Shown here: in pieces, positions 1 through 7,046 of the stretch
Layout of the letters: every line of letters starts with the position of its first letter
Numbering within the stretch: the first letter of the stretch is position 1
From: an uncultured Planctomycetales bacterium
Lineage (GTDB): Bacteria; Planctomycetota; Planctomycetia; Pirellulales; Thermoguttaceae
Assembly: GCA_937889015.1 (NCBI GenBank)
Contig: CALARR010000247.1
Location: forward strand, 1-11,664
Reading direction: 5' to 3'
DNA length: 11,664 bases
Notes under the pieces: model-generated
Told to the model about the DNA's origin: nothing
The model's input: the letters and a program-made list of their open reading frames with translations, nothing else
The model's database searches: none
Position numbers and translations under genes: made by a program

Positions 1-56
1 TGGACTCAAAATCCAGTTAGGGCAACCTAGTGTGGGTTCAACTCCCACCTCCGGTA
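1..56 (+). tRNA. tRNA-Leu (anticodon CAA), 3' portion only
   Basis: The window opens inside a tRNA. TGGA (1-4) pairs with TCCA (12-15) around the loop CTCAAAA (5-11), giving anticodon CAA at 7-9, which reads UUG leucine codons. A long variable arm follows (TAGG 18-21, loop GCAA, CCTA 26-29), as expected of class II tRNAs such as Leu. The T arm is GTGGG/CCCAC with loop TTCAACT (32-48), then the 3' acceptor strand CTCCGGT (49-55) and discriminator A56. CCA is not encoded. The 5' half (acceptor strand, D arm) lies before base 1. The amino acid assignment rests on the anticodon plus the long variable arm. Confidence 0.93.
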
Positions 57-69
57 CTTGTTGAAAGAC

Positions 70-105
70 AAGGACTTGCGATAAACGGTCGCAGGTCCTT
101 TTTTT
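70..105 (+). terminator. Intrinsic terminator of the tRNA-Leu transcript
   Basis: A 12-bp stem (70-81 with 89-100, one G-T pair) closes a 7-nt loop and runs straight into a T tract (99-105). It sits 14 nt after the tRNA 3' end on the same strand. This is a textbook rho-independent terminator. Confidence 0.9.
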
Positions 106-566
106 GTCGCAGGTGCGGTTCGTACCACGTTTGTACCACGAAAGCACCGAGACTTCTGGGCGTTATCACACGGACTGGGTCAATATGATGTACCCTCGGT
201 TGTTTCTTGCACGACGACACGAAGCCGCCTGCCTCGTTCCAGTTATCGCCGGGTACCGAACCGGCCGCAAAAGCACTTCATTCTGCCCAGGAAGCGGCAT
301 CGGGCCGATTCGTGGCGGCGGTCGACACGGCCCGCGAAGTCCTGAAACGGGCTACGCCCATGTTTTCGCGTGATCTATTTCGGATGCTCGTCAAGGCAAG
401 CACGGGACTGGGGCCACGGCCGACGTTCGAGTCCTTGCTTGTCGACGCCATATGCGTTGCCTTGGACGACTTCCCCCGATCGATGGCGGCAGCCCCACGA
501 AGAGCCCCCCCAGCGCATGGGGGCACCACGACACAGAGCACCCTGCGCCCCACAAGACACACCTCA
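106..566. other. Intergenic region between tRNA-Leu and pstB; no convincing gene
   Basis: The stretch holds two 8-bp direct repeats, GTACCACG at 122-129 and 133-140, 11 bp apart. A + strand frame open from 189 to 686 (first usable start TTG at 207) has codon choice resembling real genes up to about 500. It has no clear ribosome site and no family I recognise, and it runs about 120 bp antisense into pstB. It could be a decayed gene or a chance opening; I do not call it a CDS. A weak hairpin for - strand transcripts lies at 504-524. A relic of an element inserted at the tRNA is possible but unproven. Confidence 0.5.
504..524 (-). terminator. Weak candidate terminator of the pst operon
   Basis: Read on the - strand, GCCCCC pairs with GGGGGC across a loop of about 9 nt, roughly 45 nt after the pstB stop. 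Only a poor T-rich run (TCTTC) follows, so it could be a weak terminator or an mRNA 3'-end hairpin. It is the only GC-rich hairpin I found in the right place. Confidence 0.3.
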
Positions 567-1547
567 CTACCCAAACCGCCCGGTGATGTACTCTTCGGTC
601 CGTTTCTGCTGCGGATTGGTGAAGATGTCGCGCGTCACGCCGTACTCGATCAGTTCGCCTTCGTAGAGGAAGGCCGTGTAGTCTGAAACGCGCGCCGCCT
701 GCTGCATGTTGTGCGTGACCACAATCACGGTGTAGTTGCCGCGCAGCTCGCCCATCAGGTCTTCGATGCGGCTGGTGGCCTGCGGATCGAGGGCCGAGGT
801 CGGTTCGTCCATCAACAGGATCTCGGGATCCACGGCGATGGCGCGCGCAATACACAATCGCTGCTGCTGGCCGCCAGAGAGGCCCAACGCATTCTGGGCC
901 AGGCGATCCTTGACCTCGTCCCACAGGGCCGCCTTGCGCAGGCTGCGTTCCACGATCTCGGCCAACTGCCGCTGGCTGCCGGTGCCGTGGATGCGCGGGC
1001 CGTAGGCCACGTTGTCGAAGACCGACTTGGGGAAGGGATTCGGCTTCTGAAAGACCATCCCCACCCGGCGCCGCAGGGTGGTCACGTCGACCTGCGGCCC
1101 GTAGACTTCTTCGCCGTCCAAAAGCAGCCGGCCGGCCGTGCGGCATCCGGGAATCAGGTCGTTCATGCGGTTGATGGCGCGCAACAGCGTGCTCTTGCCG
1201 CAGCCGCTGGGGCCGATGATCGCCGTGACCTGGGCCGCACGGAAGCCCAGCGACACGCTCTTCACCGCCTGGCTGCTGCCGTAGAAGATCGAGAAGGACT
1301 CGGCCGTCACATGGAACGGAGCGTCGGGCACGGCGGCGGCCGCGCGCTGCGGAATCATCGCTTTCTGGATATGGACGTTCACGGTCTCACTCGTCCGCGG
1401 AACCTGGGGGGCAGGCCGGCTGGCTGAAGGGATCAGGGGGTCTTGGATGCTCACGCCTATGGGGTCCTGCAGGGTCAGTGAAGCGCGGGCCGCTTGTGGA
1501 TCGGCCGGGACCATTCGCCGCGCTAGAATCGACAAAGCCTCGTTCAT
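567..1547 (-). CDS. pstB: PstB, phosphate ABC transporter ATP-binding protein
   Basis: Cytoplasmic ATPase that powers phosphate import through PstC-PstA. In the 326-residue reading the ABC motifs are all intact and canonical for PstB: Walker A GPSGCGKST (112-120), the Q-loop FQKPNPFP (166-173), signature LSGGQQQR (223-230), Walker B ILLMDEP (243-249), D-loop SALD and switch His279 in VTHNMQQAARVSDYTAF. It ends in EEYITGRFG, the usual PstB C-terminus. I chose the ATG at 1547 because it overlaps the pstA stop as ATGA, which implies translational coupling. That start gives about 75 residues ahead of the ABC domain. An internal Met64 (ATG at 1358) would give 263 aa, the usual PstB length, so the extension is open to question. 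Last gene of the operon; no phoU follows. Confidence 0.97.
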   Translation of the reverse strand: MNEALSILARRMVPADPQAARASLTLQDPIGVSIQDPLIPSASRPAPQVPRTSETVNVHIQKAMIPQRAAAAVPDAPFHVTAESFSIFYGSSQAVKSVSLGFRAAQVTAIIGPSGCGKSTLLRAINRMNDLIPGCRTAGRLLLDGEEVYGPQVDVTTLRRRVGMVFQKPNPFPKSVFDNVAYGPRIHGTGSQRQLAEIVERSLRKAALWDEVKDRLAQNALGLSGGQQQRLCIARAIAVDPEILLMDEPTSALDPQATSRIEDLMGELRGNYTVIVVTHNMQQAARVSDYTAFLYEGELIEYGVTRDIFTNPQQKRTEEYITGRFG

Positions 1548-2893
1548 CCGCGCAGTTTCTTGGAAATGCGGGCCCGCATGACAATCGCCGCCACGTTCAG
1601 CAGCAGCACCAGGGCCACCAGGGTCAACACCATGCCAAACTGCACGTGGCGGATTTCGTCCACGGCCTCGTGCTCGGTGGCCAGGTTGTAGATGTTCCAA
1701 GGCAGGGCCGGCGAGCCTTCGGAAAAAACCTGCCACAAATCCAAAGGCCGCCCCACGCTCACCGCCGCCGTGAAAATGATGGGCGCCGTCTCGCCCGCCG
1801 CACGGCCCATGCTGATCACAATGCCGGTGAGGATTCCGGGCAAGGCGGCGGGCAGGATCACCGTGAGCACGGTCCGCCACTTGCTGGCTCCCAGGCTCAA
1901 GGCCGCTTCCTTGTAGGTCCGAGGCACGGCGCGGATGGCCTCTTCCGCGGCGCGAATGACCATCGGCAGCACCAGCAGCGCCAAGGTCAGCGATCCGGCC
2001 AGCACGCTCTTCGACCGCGACACATGCAGCGTATTGATGAAGAGCGCCAACCCGAACAGCCCAAACACGATGCTCGGCACCCCCGCCAAGGTGTTGATGA
2101 ACGTACGCAGCACGCCGACCTTCCAGCCGTCGCGCGCATACTCGACCAGGTAGATGGCGGCGATCACGCCCATGGGAATGGCAAACAGCATCGCCCCCAC
2201 GGTCAGGTAGACCGTGCCCAGCACCTCGGGCCAGATGCCGCCGAAGAAATGCGCGTCGTACGATTCGTCGAAGAGGAACCGCCAATACACGGTCCACTGC
2301 GGGCGGAGCATTTCCACCAGGTGTTCGCGGATGTAGGAAAACAGCGGCTCCAGCGGCGTGCCGCGGAAATCCTCGTCCCGGGGCACGAGCTTCTTCTGGC
2401 CCATGCGCGTGGGATCGGAGTAGTCGTACACCTCCTTGAACAGCACGTGCTGGGCCTTCAGTTCGGCCCGATCCCAACGCGTCTGGCCATACTGATCGCG
2501 CCACACGGGCTTGGAGGGCGCGCCGGGGCGCGGGCCGAGCAGTTCCTCCAGGGCTTTCTGCAGCTCATCGAGGCTTTCCTTGAATTCGCGCCGCTGCTTG
2601 GGCTTCAGCCGCGGCAGCTCCTCGTTCTGAAACTGGTCCAACAGGGCGTAGATCGGCTGGCGCGCGGCCTGGACCAGCCGCTGTTCGACCTCCAGCGCTG
2701 CACGATCGCCGCGGCCAAATTTCTGCAGCATCAACTCGCGCCACTCCACGGTCCCGCGAAAGACGAAGGCCCGTGTGCCGCGCACCGCGATCGGCGCCAG
2801 AAACACCACCAGCGCGACTGTGAGCAACACGATCGAACTGATCGCCAGCCCCGAGAAGATCCGATCGAACAATCGCCGGCCGGTGAAGGTCAT
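1544..2893 (-). CDS. pstA: PstA, phosphate ABC transporter permease, with a large extracytoplasmic insertion
   Basis: Inner-membrane permease half that pairs with PstC to carry phosphate into the cytoplasm. At 449 residues it is roughly 150 longer than the well-known PstA of E. coli (296 aa). An N-terminal membrane segment (about 17-35) is followed by a mainly hydrophilic, charged, helix-prone stretch (about 46-215). The usual permease core then starts near GTVYLTVGAMLFAIPMGVIA (226-245). The EAA loop that docks on PstB is clear: EAALSLGASKWR and on to LPAALPGI (329-354), followed by GRAAGETAPIIFTA. The last membrane helix is near 418-438. The start ATG at 2893 follows GAGGGGAG (Shine-Dalgarno-like), 1 nt after the pstC stop, and the stop overlaps the pstB start. 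The extra domain would lie on the outer face of the inner membrane; its role is unknown. Confidence 0.95.
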   Translation of the reverse strand: MTFTGRRLFDRIFSGLAISSIVLLTVALVVFLAPIAVRGTRAFVFRGTVEWRELMLQKFGRGDRAALEVEQRLVQAARQPIYALLDQFQNEELPRLKPKQRREFKESLDELQKALEELLGPRPGAPSKPVWRDQYGQTRWDRAELKAQHVLFKEVYDYSDPTRMGQKKLVPRDEDFRGTPLEPLFSYIREHLVEMLRPQWTVYWRFLFDESYDAHFFGGIWPEVLGTVYLTVGAMLFAIPMGVIAAIYLVEYARDGWKVGVLRTFINTLAGVPSIVFGLFGLALFINTLHVSRSKSVLAGSLTLALLVLPMVIRAAEEAIRAVPRTYKEAALSLGASKWRTVLTVILPAALPGILTGIVISMGRAAGETAPIIFTAAVSVGRPLDLWQVFSEGSPALPWNIYNLATEHEAVDEIRHVQFGMVLTLVALVLLLNVAAIVMRARISKKLRG

Positions 2894-2894
2894 G

Positions 2895-4064
2895 TCACTC
2901 CCCTCGCAGTTTGCGCCGAGCCCGGCGCACGGCCAGTTCGCTGACCATGTTCAGAGCGAAGGAAATCACCAACAGGCACAGGGCCATGGCGAACAACACG
3001 TGATAGCGCGCGGAGCCGGTCACGTGATCGGCCTCGCCCATGTCGCCGGCGATGGTGGCGGTGAGCGTGCGCACCGGCTCCAGCAGGTTGTACCAGGGAG
3101 AAGGAATCTGGGCCGCGTTGCCGGAGGCCATCCACACGACCATGGTCTCGCCGATGGCGCGCATGACGCCGAGGATCACGGCCGCGGCAATGCCACTGCT
3201 GGCGGCCGGCAACACGACCTTGAGCAGGGTCTCGGCGCGCGTCGCACCCAGGGCATAACTTCCTTCGCGCAGTTCGCGCCCCACCGCCTGCAGGGCATCT
3301 TCCGAGACACTGACGACCGTGGGCAAGGCCATGATACCCAGGATCACGCTCACGTTCAGAGCATTGGCCCCGCTGGAAATCTGCATGTGGTACAGGCGTT
3401 GATGTAGCAACCATAGCGCGCCGGCCAGACCGGCCGCGAGCAGCCCCACCAGCAGGAGGCGAACCGTTGGCCGCCGCGCCTGGCCCAGCATCCGACCGAT
3501 CCACTGATCGGCGGCCACCAGCAACAGCAACCCAACTGGCACTCCCACCAACCATCCGCCCAGGGCCAACAGGGGGCCGCCGCTCTGCTGCAAGACCGGG
3601 GCGAAGATCACCAGTGCGAAGAAGCCAAACGCCACCGAGGGGATGGCGGCCAGGATCTCGATCACCGGCTTGACCACCTGCCGCAGGGCGAAGGGCAGGA
3701 TGTCGCTCAGGCACACGGCGGCAAACACCCCCAACGGCACCGCCACCAGCGCCGCGCCCGAGGTCACCAAAAAGCTCCCGAAAAACATGGCCAACGAGCC
3801 GAAGGCCGGCTGTTGGGCCGAAGGATACCACTGCGTGGAGGTGAAGAACTCGCGAAAGCCTCGCGAGTGAAAGAAAGGAATGGCGTCGGCGGCGATGAAG
3901 TAGAAGATGAACAACACGGCCAGCACCGAACTGCAGGTGATCAGCAACAACACCAACTCCCCAGCCAGCGCCGCCAGCCGTTGCGTACGGCTGGCACGCT
4001 TGCTGAGAATCAGGCTCTGCCGAGATCGCATACCCCCGGGCCGAGCCAGGCTTGCATGATTCAT
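2895..4064 (-). CDS. pstC: PstC, phosphate ABC transporter permease, with an extra hydrophobic hairpin
   Basis: Second membrane half of the phosphate importer. Numbering from the ATG at 4064 (389 aa): first membrane helix about 33-58, the PstC-type WYPSAQQPAFG (79-89), core helices from about 90, the PstB-contacting EAA loop EGSYALGATRAETLLKVVLP (267-286) and GVMRAIGETMVVWMASG (299-315). E. coli PstC is 319 aa; here two added hydrophobic stretches (about 162-185 and 202-220) interrupt the core, probably an extra pair of membrane helices. The start is uncertain: the frame is open to ATG 4136 (413 aa), and ATG 4031 would give 378 aa. None has a strong ribosome site, and I took the middle one. 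It lies 148 bp after pstS and 1 nt before pstA. Confidence 0.93.
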   Translation of the reverse strand: MNHASLARPGGMRSRQSLILSKRASRTQRLAALAGELVLLLITCSSVLAVLFIFYFIAADAIPFFHSRGFREFFTSTQWYPSAQQPAFGSLAMFFGSFLVTSGAALVAVPLGVFAAVCLSDILPFALRQVVKPVIEILAAIPSVAFGFFALVIFAPVLQQSGGPLLALGGWLVGVPVGLLLLVAADQWIGRMLGQARRPTVRLLLVGLLAAGLAGALWLLHQRLYHMQISSGANALNVSVILGIMALPTVVSVSEDALQAVGRELREGSYALGATRAETLLKVVLPAASSGIAAAVILGVMRAIGETMVVWMASGNAAQIPSPWYNLLEPVRTLTATIAGDMGEADHVTGSARYHVLFAMALCLLVISFALNMVSELAVRRARRKLRGE

Positions 4065-4212
4065 GATGGTGCCAATCCGTGCTGTGAGCCGCCCCCGTGC
4101 CGCGGTACGCCTTTTATTGGGTCCTGCATAGCCCATGAACCGAGGGCGACCGTCGGAAGCCCGGTCTTCCCGGCCTTCCGTTGGTTGGCCGGGGCCATTT
4201 ACAATGCAGGGG
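4065..4212 (-). other. pstS-pstC spacer with a 7-bp hairpin
   Basis: On the - strand, CCCGGCC (4187-4193) pairs with GGCCGGG (4169-4175) around an 11-nt loop, about 20 nt after the pstS stop. No T tract follows, so full termination is unlikely. In other bacteria hairpins after a binding-protein gene protect its mRNA end and let it be made in excess over the permease. That role is inferred here. No independent promoter for pstC is obvious. Confidence 0.4.
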
Positions 4213-5040
4213 TCAATACTTGGTCACCGGCACGAAGCCGATCGACTCGATAATCTCTTGGCCCTTCTTGCTCAGGTGCAAGGTCACCAGGGCGTGCAGG
4301 TGCGTGCCCAACTTGGGATAGCCGTTGGTGAACATGAACAGGGGCCGGGCCACCGCGTATTTGCCGCTGGCCACCGTGTCTGCATCCGCGGTCACGCCCT
4401 CGATGTCCAAGGCCTTGACCGTCCGATCCACGAAACCCAGGCCAATATAGCCGATGGCCGCGGGCGTGGTCTGGATTCGCGAGCGTACGGCCCCGTTGCT
4501 GCCCACGTATTCCGTGTCGGCCACGATCTTCTGCTTGTTCATCACCAGGCTTTCGAAGGTCTCGTAGGTCCCACTGTTGGTATCGCGGCTGACCTTGACG
4601 ATCTTCGTGCTCGGACCGCCGACTTGGCTCCAATCGGTGATCTGGCCCGTATAGATCTCGCGCACCTGCTGCACGGTCAGATTCTTCACCGGATTGCCCG
4701 GATGGACCACGATCGCAATGCCGTCCACGGCCACGACGTGCGCCACCGGCATGACTCCGGCGTCGACGGCCGCCTTGAACTCCTCGTCCTTCATGAATCG
4801 CGACATATCGGCGATGTCGCAGGCCTTGTTGATCAGCGACTTGGCCCCGTTGCCGCTGCCCGACTCGCTGACCGTGATGTTCACGCCTTTGTGCTGTTCC
4901 ATGTAGTACTGGGCGAACTGCTTGGCGATGGGGCCGACGGTGGTTGAGCCGTCGATCACGATCTTGGTTTCCTCGGCCGTCCCCGCCACAGACAACGCCG
5001 CCCAGGCAATCGCCGCCAGCCAGCCACTAGAGAGCCTCAT
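4213..5040 (-). CDS. pstS: PstS, periplasmic phosphate-binding protein
   Basis: Captures phosphate in the periplasm and delivers it to PstC-PstA. The 275-residue reading starts with a signal peptide (MRLSSGWLAAIAWAALSVAG, 1-20, cleavage probably near TAEE 21-24) with no lipobox Cys. Phosphate-binding elements of the family are visible: DGSTTVGP (30-37), SESGSGNGAKS (58-68), DIADMSR (75-81), the VAVDGIAIVV strand with Asp106, and SRDTNSGTYETF (151-162). The start at 5040 was preferred over an in-frame ATG at 5079 because AAAGGAG lies 8 nt before it and because the signal peptide then begins properly. First gene of pstSCAB, so its promoter must lie in 5041-5236. Induction by low phosphate is expected from the family, but no PhoB/PhoP box was recognised. 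Confidence 0.96.
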   Translation of the reverse strand: MRLSSGWLAAIAWAALSVAGTAEETKIVIDGSTTVGPIAKQFAQYYMEQHKGVNITVSESGSGNGAKSLINKACDIADMSRFMKDEEFKAAVDAGVMPVAHVVAVDGIAIVVHPGNPVKNLTVQQVREIYTGQITDWSQVGGPSTKIVKVSRDTNSGTYETFESLVMNKQKIVADTEYVGSNGAVRSRIQTTPAAIGYIGLGFVDRTVKALDIEGVTADADTVASGKYAVARPLFMFTNGYPKLGTHLHALVTLHLSKKGQEIIESIGFVPVTKY

Positions 5041-5048
5041 AGCAAGTA

Positions 5049-5055
5049 CTCCTTT
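5049..5055 (-). promoter_or_regulatory. Ribosome binding site of pstS
   Basis: AAAGGAG on the - strand, 8 nt before the ATG at 5040. It decides that start against the longer frame from 5079. Confidence 0.85.
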
Positions 5056-5236
5056 GCTGCGGAATAGAACAGGATCCATGAATACCCGGTGCAGATTAGA
5101 CGCGCGCTAACCGCACGTCAGGATTGTGTTAGGGCATTAGAAACCGATGCACCGAACAGACAGAGCCACCGAAGGTGATGCTACACGCCCGCCATAAGCG
5201 GATGGTCAGGCTTTGGTTACGAGCCTGTTTGGGGGC
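5056..5236 (-). other. Promoter-bearing leader of the pst operon
   Basis: This stretch lies between the pstS ribosome site and an upstream - strand terminator, so the pst promoter should be inside it. The only sigma70-like pair I can offer is CTGACG (5116-5121) and TCTAAT (5095-5100) with a short 15-nt spacer, which is weak. I found no convincing Pho box and no coding sequence. Confidence 0.4.
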
Positions 5237-5284
5237 AGAAAAAAGAACAGTCCGGGCCGACTCGCTACGAGTCGCCCGGACTGT
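5236..5284 (-). terminator. Strong intrinsic terminator for - strand transcription, upstream of pstS
   Basis: ACAGTCCGGG (5247-5256) pairs with CCCGGACTGT (5275-5284), and CGACTCG (5258-5264) with CGAGTCG (5268-5274), leaving one bulged C (5257) and a CTA loop. That makes a 17-bp stem. Read on the - strand it is followed by TTCTTTTTTC, a good T tract; read on the + strand it is followed by GTGTCCCCC. It therefore terminates leftward transcription. No - strand gene is apparent to its right, so its client transcript is unknown. Outer GGGGG (5231-5235) and CCCCC (5287-5291) could extend the symmetry. Confidence 0.8.
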
Positions 5285-5714
5285 GTCCCCCCTGGGAAGT
5301 TCGATTCAAAAACGGATCTCGCGAGCCAAGGCCCTGAGGACCCTGTATCGCGTCGGTCTATCCCTTGTTACGCGGTGCGTCCCGTTCTTGCTCGAAAAGC
5401 TCGTTGACGTGAATTGTCATCGACCGCCCAGTGTGTGTCACTTTGGTCGATCTTTGCGGGATACAACCGGCGGAACGGGCGAGACGTCTGGCCCCAAGGG
5501 AATGCCCGCCATTGTGGGGATGGGTCACGCCTCCCATTCCACCATTTCATCCCAGCTTACCGCACACGAAACTTCGCCTCATCAAGTTTGCTGTTTAGGC
5601 CGATTTTGAGGGTGCCTCATGGCGGCCAGAAAGCCGTTCAGGCTGGATCGCATTGCGCAGCCGCCGCAACTTACCAAGAACACACCAAGACCTTCGCCTT
5701 AACAACCTACTCCC
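5285..5714. other. Long intergenic region upstream of the channel-subunit gene; no gene recognised
   Basis: There is no ORF with a recognisable product on either strand. A 60-codon - strand frame (5368-5550) is Arg/Trp-rich, lacks a clear ribosome site and matches nothing I know. Structural items are an inverted repeat ATCGACC (5419-5425) / GGTCGAT (5445-5451) enclosing AGTG/CACT, and a palindrome AGACGTCT near 5483-5490. The promoter of the 5730 gene probably lies here, as may the origin of a leftward transcript that ends at the terminator at 5236-5284. I could not fix a -35/-10 pair. Confidence 0.4.
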
Positions 5715-5720
5715 GAAGGA
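5715..5720 (+). promoter_or_regulatory. Ribosome binding site of the channel-subunit gene
   Basis: GAAGGA sits 9 nt before the GTG at 5730 and supports that non-ATG start. Confidence 0.75.
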
Positions 5721-5729
5721 CGCGAGACA

Positions 5730-7046
5730 GTGAGTACACCGATTCGGTTGTGGAACGCGATTCTCCGATCCTCCATCCTGTGGGGCTGTGGCCTATCGGC
5801 CGGGTTCTTCTGGCTGATCCATGACCAGGGGCCGCTGGCCAATGCCTTCTTGCAGCGTTACACGGCCGGCCATCCCATCAACTCCTGCGAGACCATCTTC
5901 TTCTTCATTGGTGTAGCGATCCTGGTGCGCAAGGCGATCGAAGCCGCAGTCCAGTTTCGCGGACAGGGACGTTCCTTGCTGGGCGCCATGCCGGCACATC
6001 CCCAAGCCGTCGAGGAATGCGACGCACTGCTCGATCGGCTAGATCACATGCCGGCAAGCCGTCAGCGTCACTACCTGCCGCAGCGCCTGCGCGAGGCCCT
6101 GGAGCAGATCCGCCGCTGCCGCAGCGCGTCGACCCTCGAGGACGAGCTGCGCGTGCTGTCGCAACAGGACGCCGACCGCCAATATGGCAGCTACGCCTTT
6201 CTTCGAATCATCATTTGGGCCATTCCGATCTTGGGGTTCTTGGGCACGGTGGTGGGCATCACCATGGCCATCGCCAACCTGTCCTTCAACCCCGAGGCCT
6301 TGGAGCAATCCACGCACGAGGTCGTGTCGGGCCTGGCCGTGGCCTTCGACACCACGGCGCTGGCTTTGGCCTTGGCCATGTTCCTGATGTTCGGCCAGTA
6401 CGTGGTCGAGCGGCTGGAAACCGCCCTCTTGGCGCGCGTCGACCAACAAGCGGCCGACGAACTGTTGGGACGCTTCGAGCAGCTTGCCCCCGGCGCCGAC
6501 GGCCAGATGCAGGCCGTGCGTCACATGGCCGAGAGCGTGCTCCAGGCGGTGGAGATCCTGGTCCGCCGCCAGGCGGAACTCTGGCAGTCCACGATCGACG
6601 CCGCACAGCAGAAATGGACGCGCTCGGCCGAGACCACCGGTAAGCAACTGCAGACCGCCATGGCCGCCGGGCTGGCGGAAAGCCTCAAAACCCATGCCCA
6701 GCAGGTCGCGGCCATCGAACATGCGGCCGCCGAGCAGAACCGGCGCCAGTGGGAACCGCTGCAACGCAGCCTGACGCAGAGCGTCGAGACCCTGGGCAGT
6801 CTGCAAACCGTCATGGCGCGCCAGGCCGAGGTCTTGCACCGGGCCATCGAGGCCAGTGGCGAGGTGGCTCGACTGGAAGAAACGCTCAACCGCAACCTGG
6901 CCGCCCTGGCCGGCTCGAAGAACTTCGAGCAGACCGTGATGAGCTTGGCTGCGGCGATCCACCTGCTCAACGGACGCCTGGCCGGAGGCGACGCGGCGGC
7001 CGTCGTACACCTGGCCCCCTCACGAAAGACGAGTCAGGCCGCATGA
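5730..7046 (+). CDS. MotA/TolQ/ExbB-family ion-channel subunit with a long C-terminal tail
   Basis: Predicted inner-membrane channel subunit of a proton- (or sodium-) driven machine, 438 aa from a GTG start with GAAGGA 9 nt upstream. Two N-terminal membrane segments (about 14-31 and 53-69) are followed by a cytoplasmic stretch (70-155). The family's channel pair comes next: WAIPILGFLGTVVGITMAI (163-181) and GLAVAFDTTALALALAMFLM (201-220). They carry the conserved LGTVxGI and the FDTTALALA threonines that line the ion path in ExbB/TolQ/MotA. Residues 226-438 are soluble, Gln/Ala/Glu-rich and strongly helical, probably a coiled-coil tail, much longer than in ExbB or TolQ and reminiscent of ZorA. 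Its stop overlaps the next ATG (ATGA), so it is co-translated with the two ExbD/MotB-like partners. The exact job is unknown. Confidence 0.85.
   Translation: MSTPIRLWNAILRSSILWGCGLSAGFFWLIHDQGPLANAFLQRYTAGHPINSCETIFFFIGVAILVRKAIEAAVQFRGQGRSLLGAMPAHPQAVEECDALLDRLDHMPASRQRHYLPQRLREALEQIRRCRSASTLEDELRVLSQQDADRQYGSYAFLRIIIWAIPILGFLGTVVGITMAIANLSFNPEALEQSTHEVVSGLAVAFDTTALALALAMFLMFGQYVVERLETALLARVDQQAADELLGRFEQLAPGADGQMQAVRHMAESVLQAVEILVRRQAELWQSTIDAAQQKWTRSAETTGKQLQTAMAAGLAESLKTHAQQVAAIEHAAAEQNRRQWEPLQRSLTQSVETLGSLQTVMARQAEVLHRAIEASGEVARLEETLNRNLAALAGSKNFEQTVMSLAAAIHLLNGRLAGGDAAAVVHLAPSRKTSQAA

Noticed and set aside
207..686. A 159-codon + strand frame starting at TTG
   Set aside because: Codon choice up to about 500 looks gene-like, but there is no ribosome site or known family, and the end runs antisense into pstB. 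Kept only as a possible relic in the region note.
391..1146. A 251-codon - strand frame overlapping pstB in another frame
   Set aside because: Arg/Gly/Pro-rich and without a family, whereas the pstB frame has every ABC motif.
1478..2944. A 488-codon open frame on the + strand opposite pstA
   Set aside because: It is the mirror of a GC-rich gene: His/Gln/Arg-rich, no recognisable domain, while the opposite strand encodes a complete PstA with EAA loop and operon overlaps.
5247..5284. AGTCCGGGC resembling the conserved 5' part of RNase P RNA
   Set aside because: The match is only these few bases. The preceding GAGGAA and the other conserved RNase P elements are missing, and the segment is fully used by the hairpin.
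5414..5441. Pho-box-like TTGTCAT and GTGTCAC
   Set aside because: Copies are 21 bp apart instead of the 11-bp spacing of PhoB half-sites, and a strong terminator lies between them and pstS.
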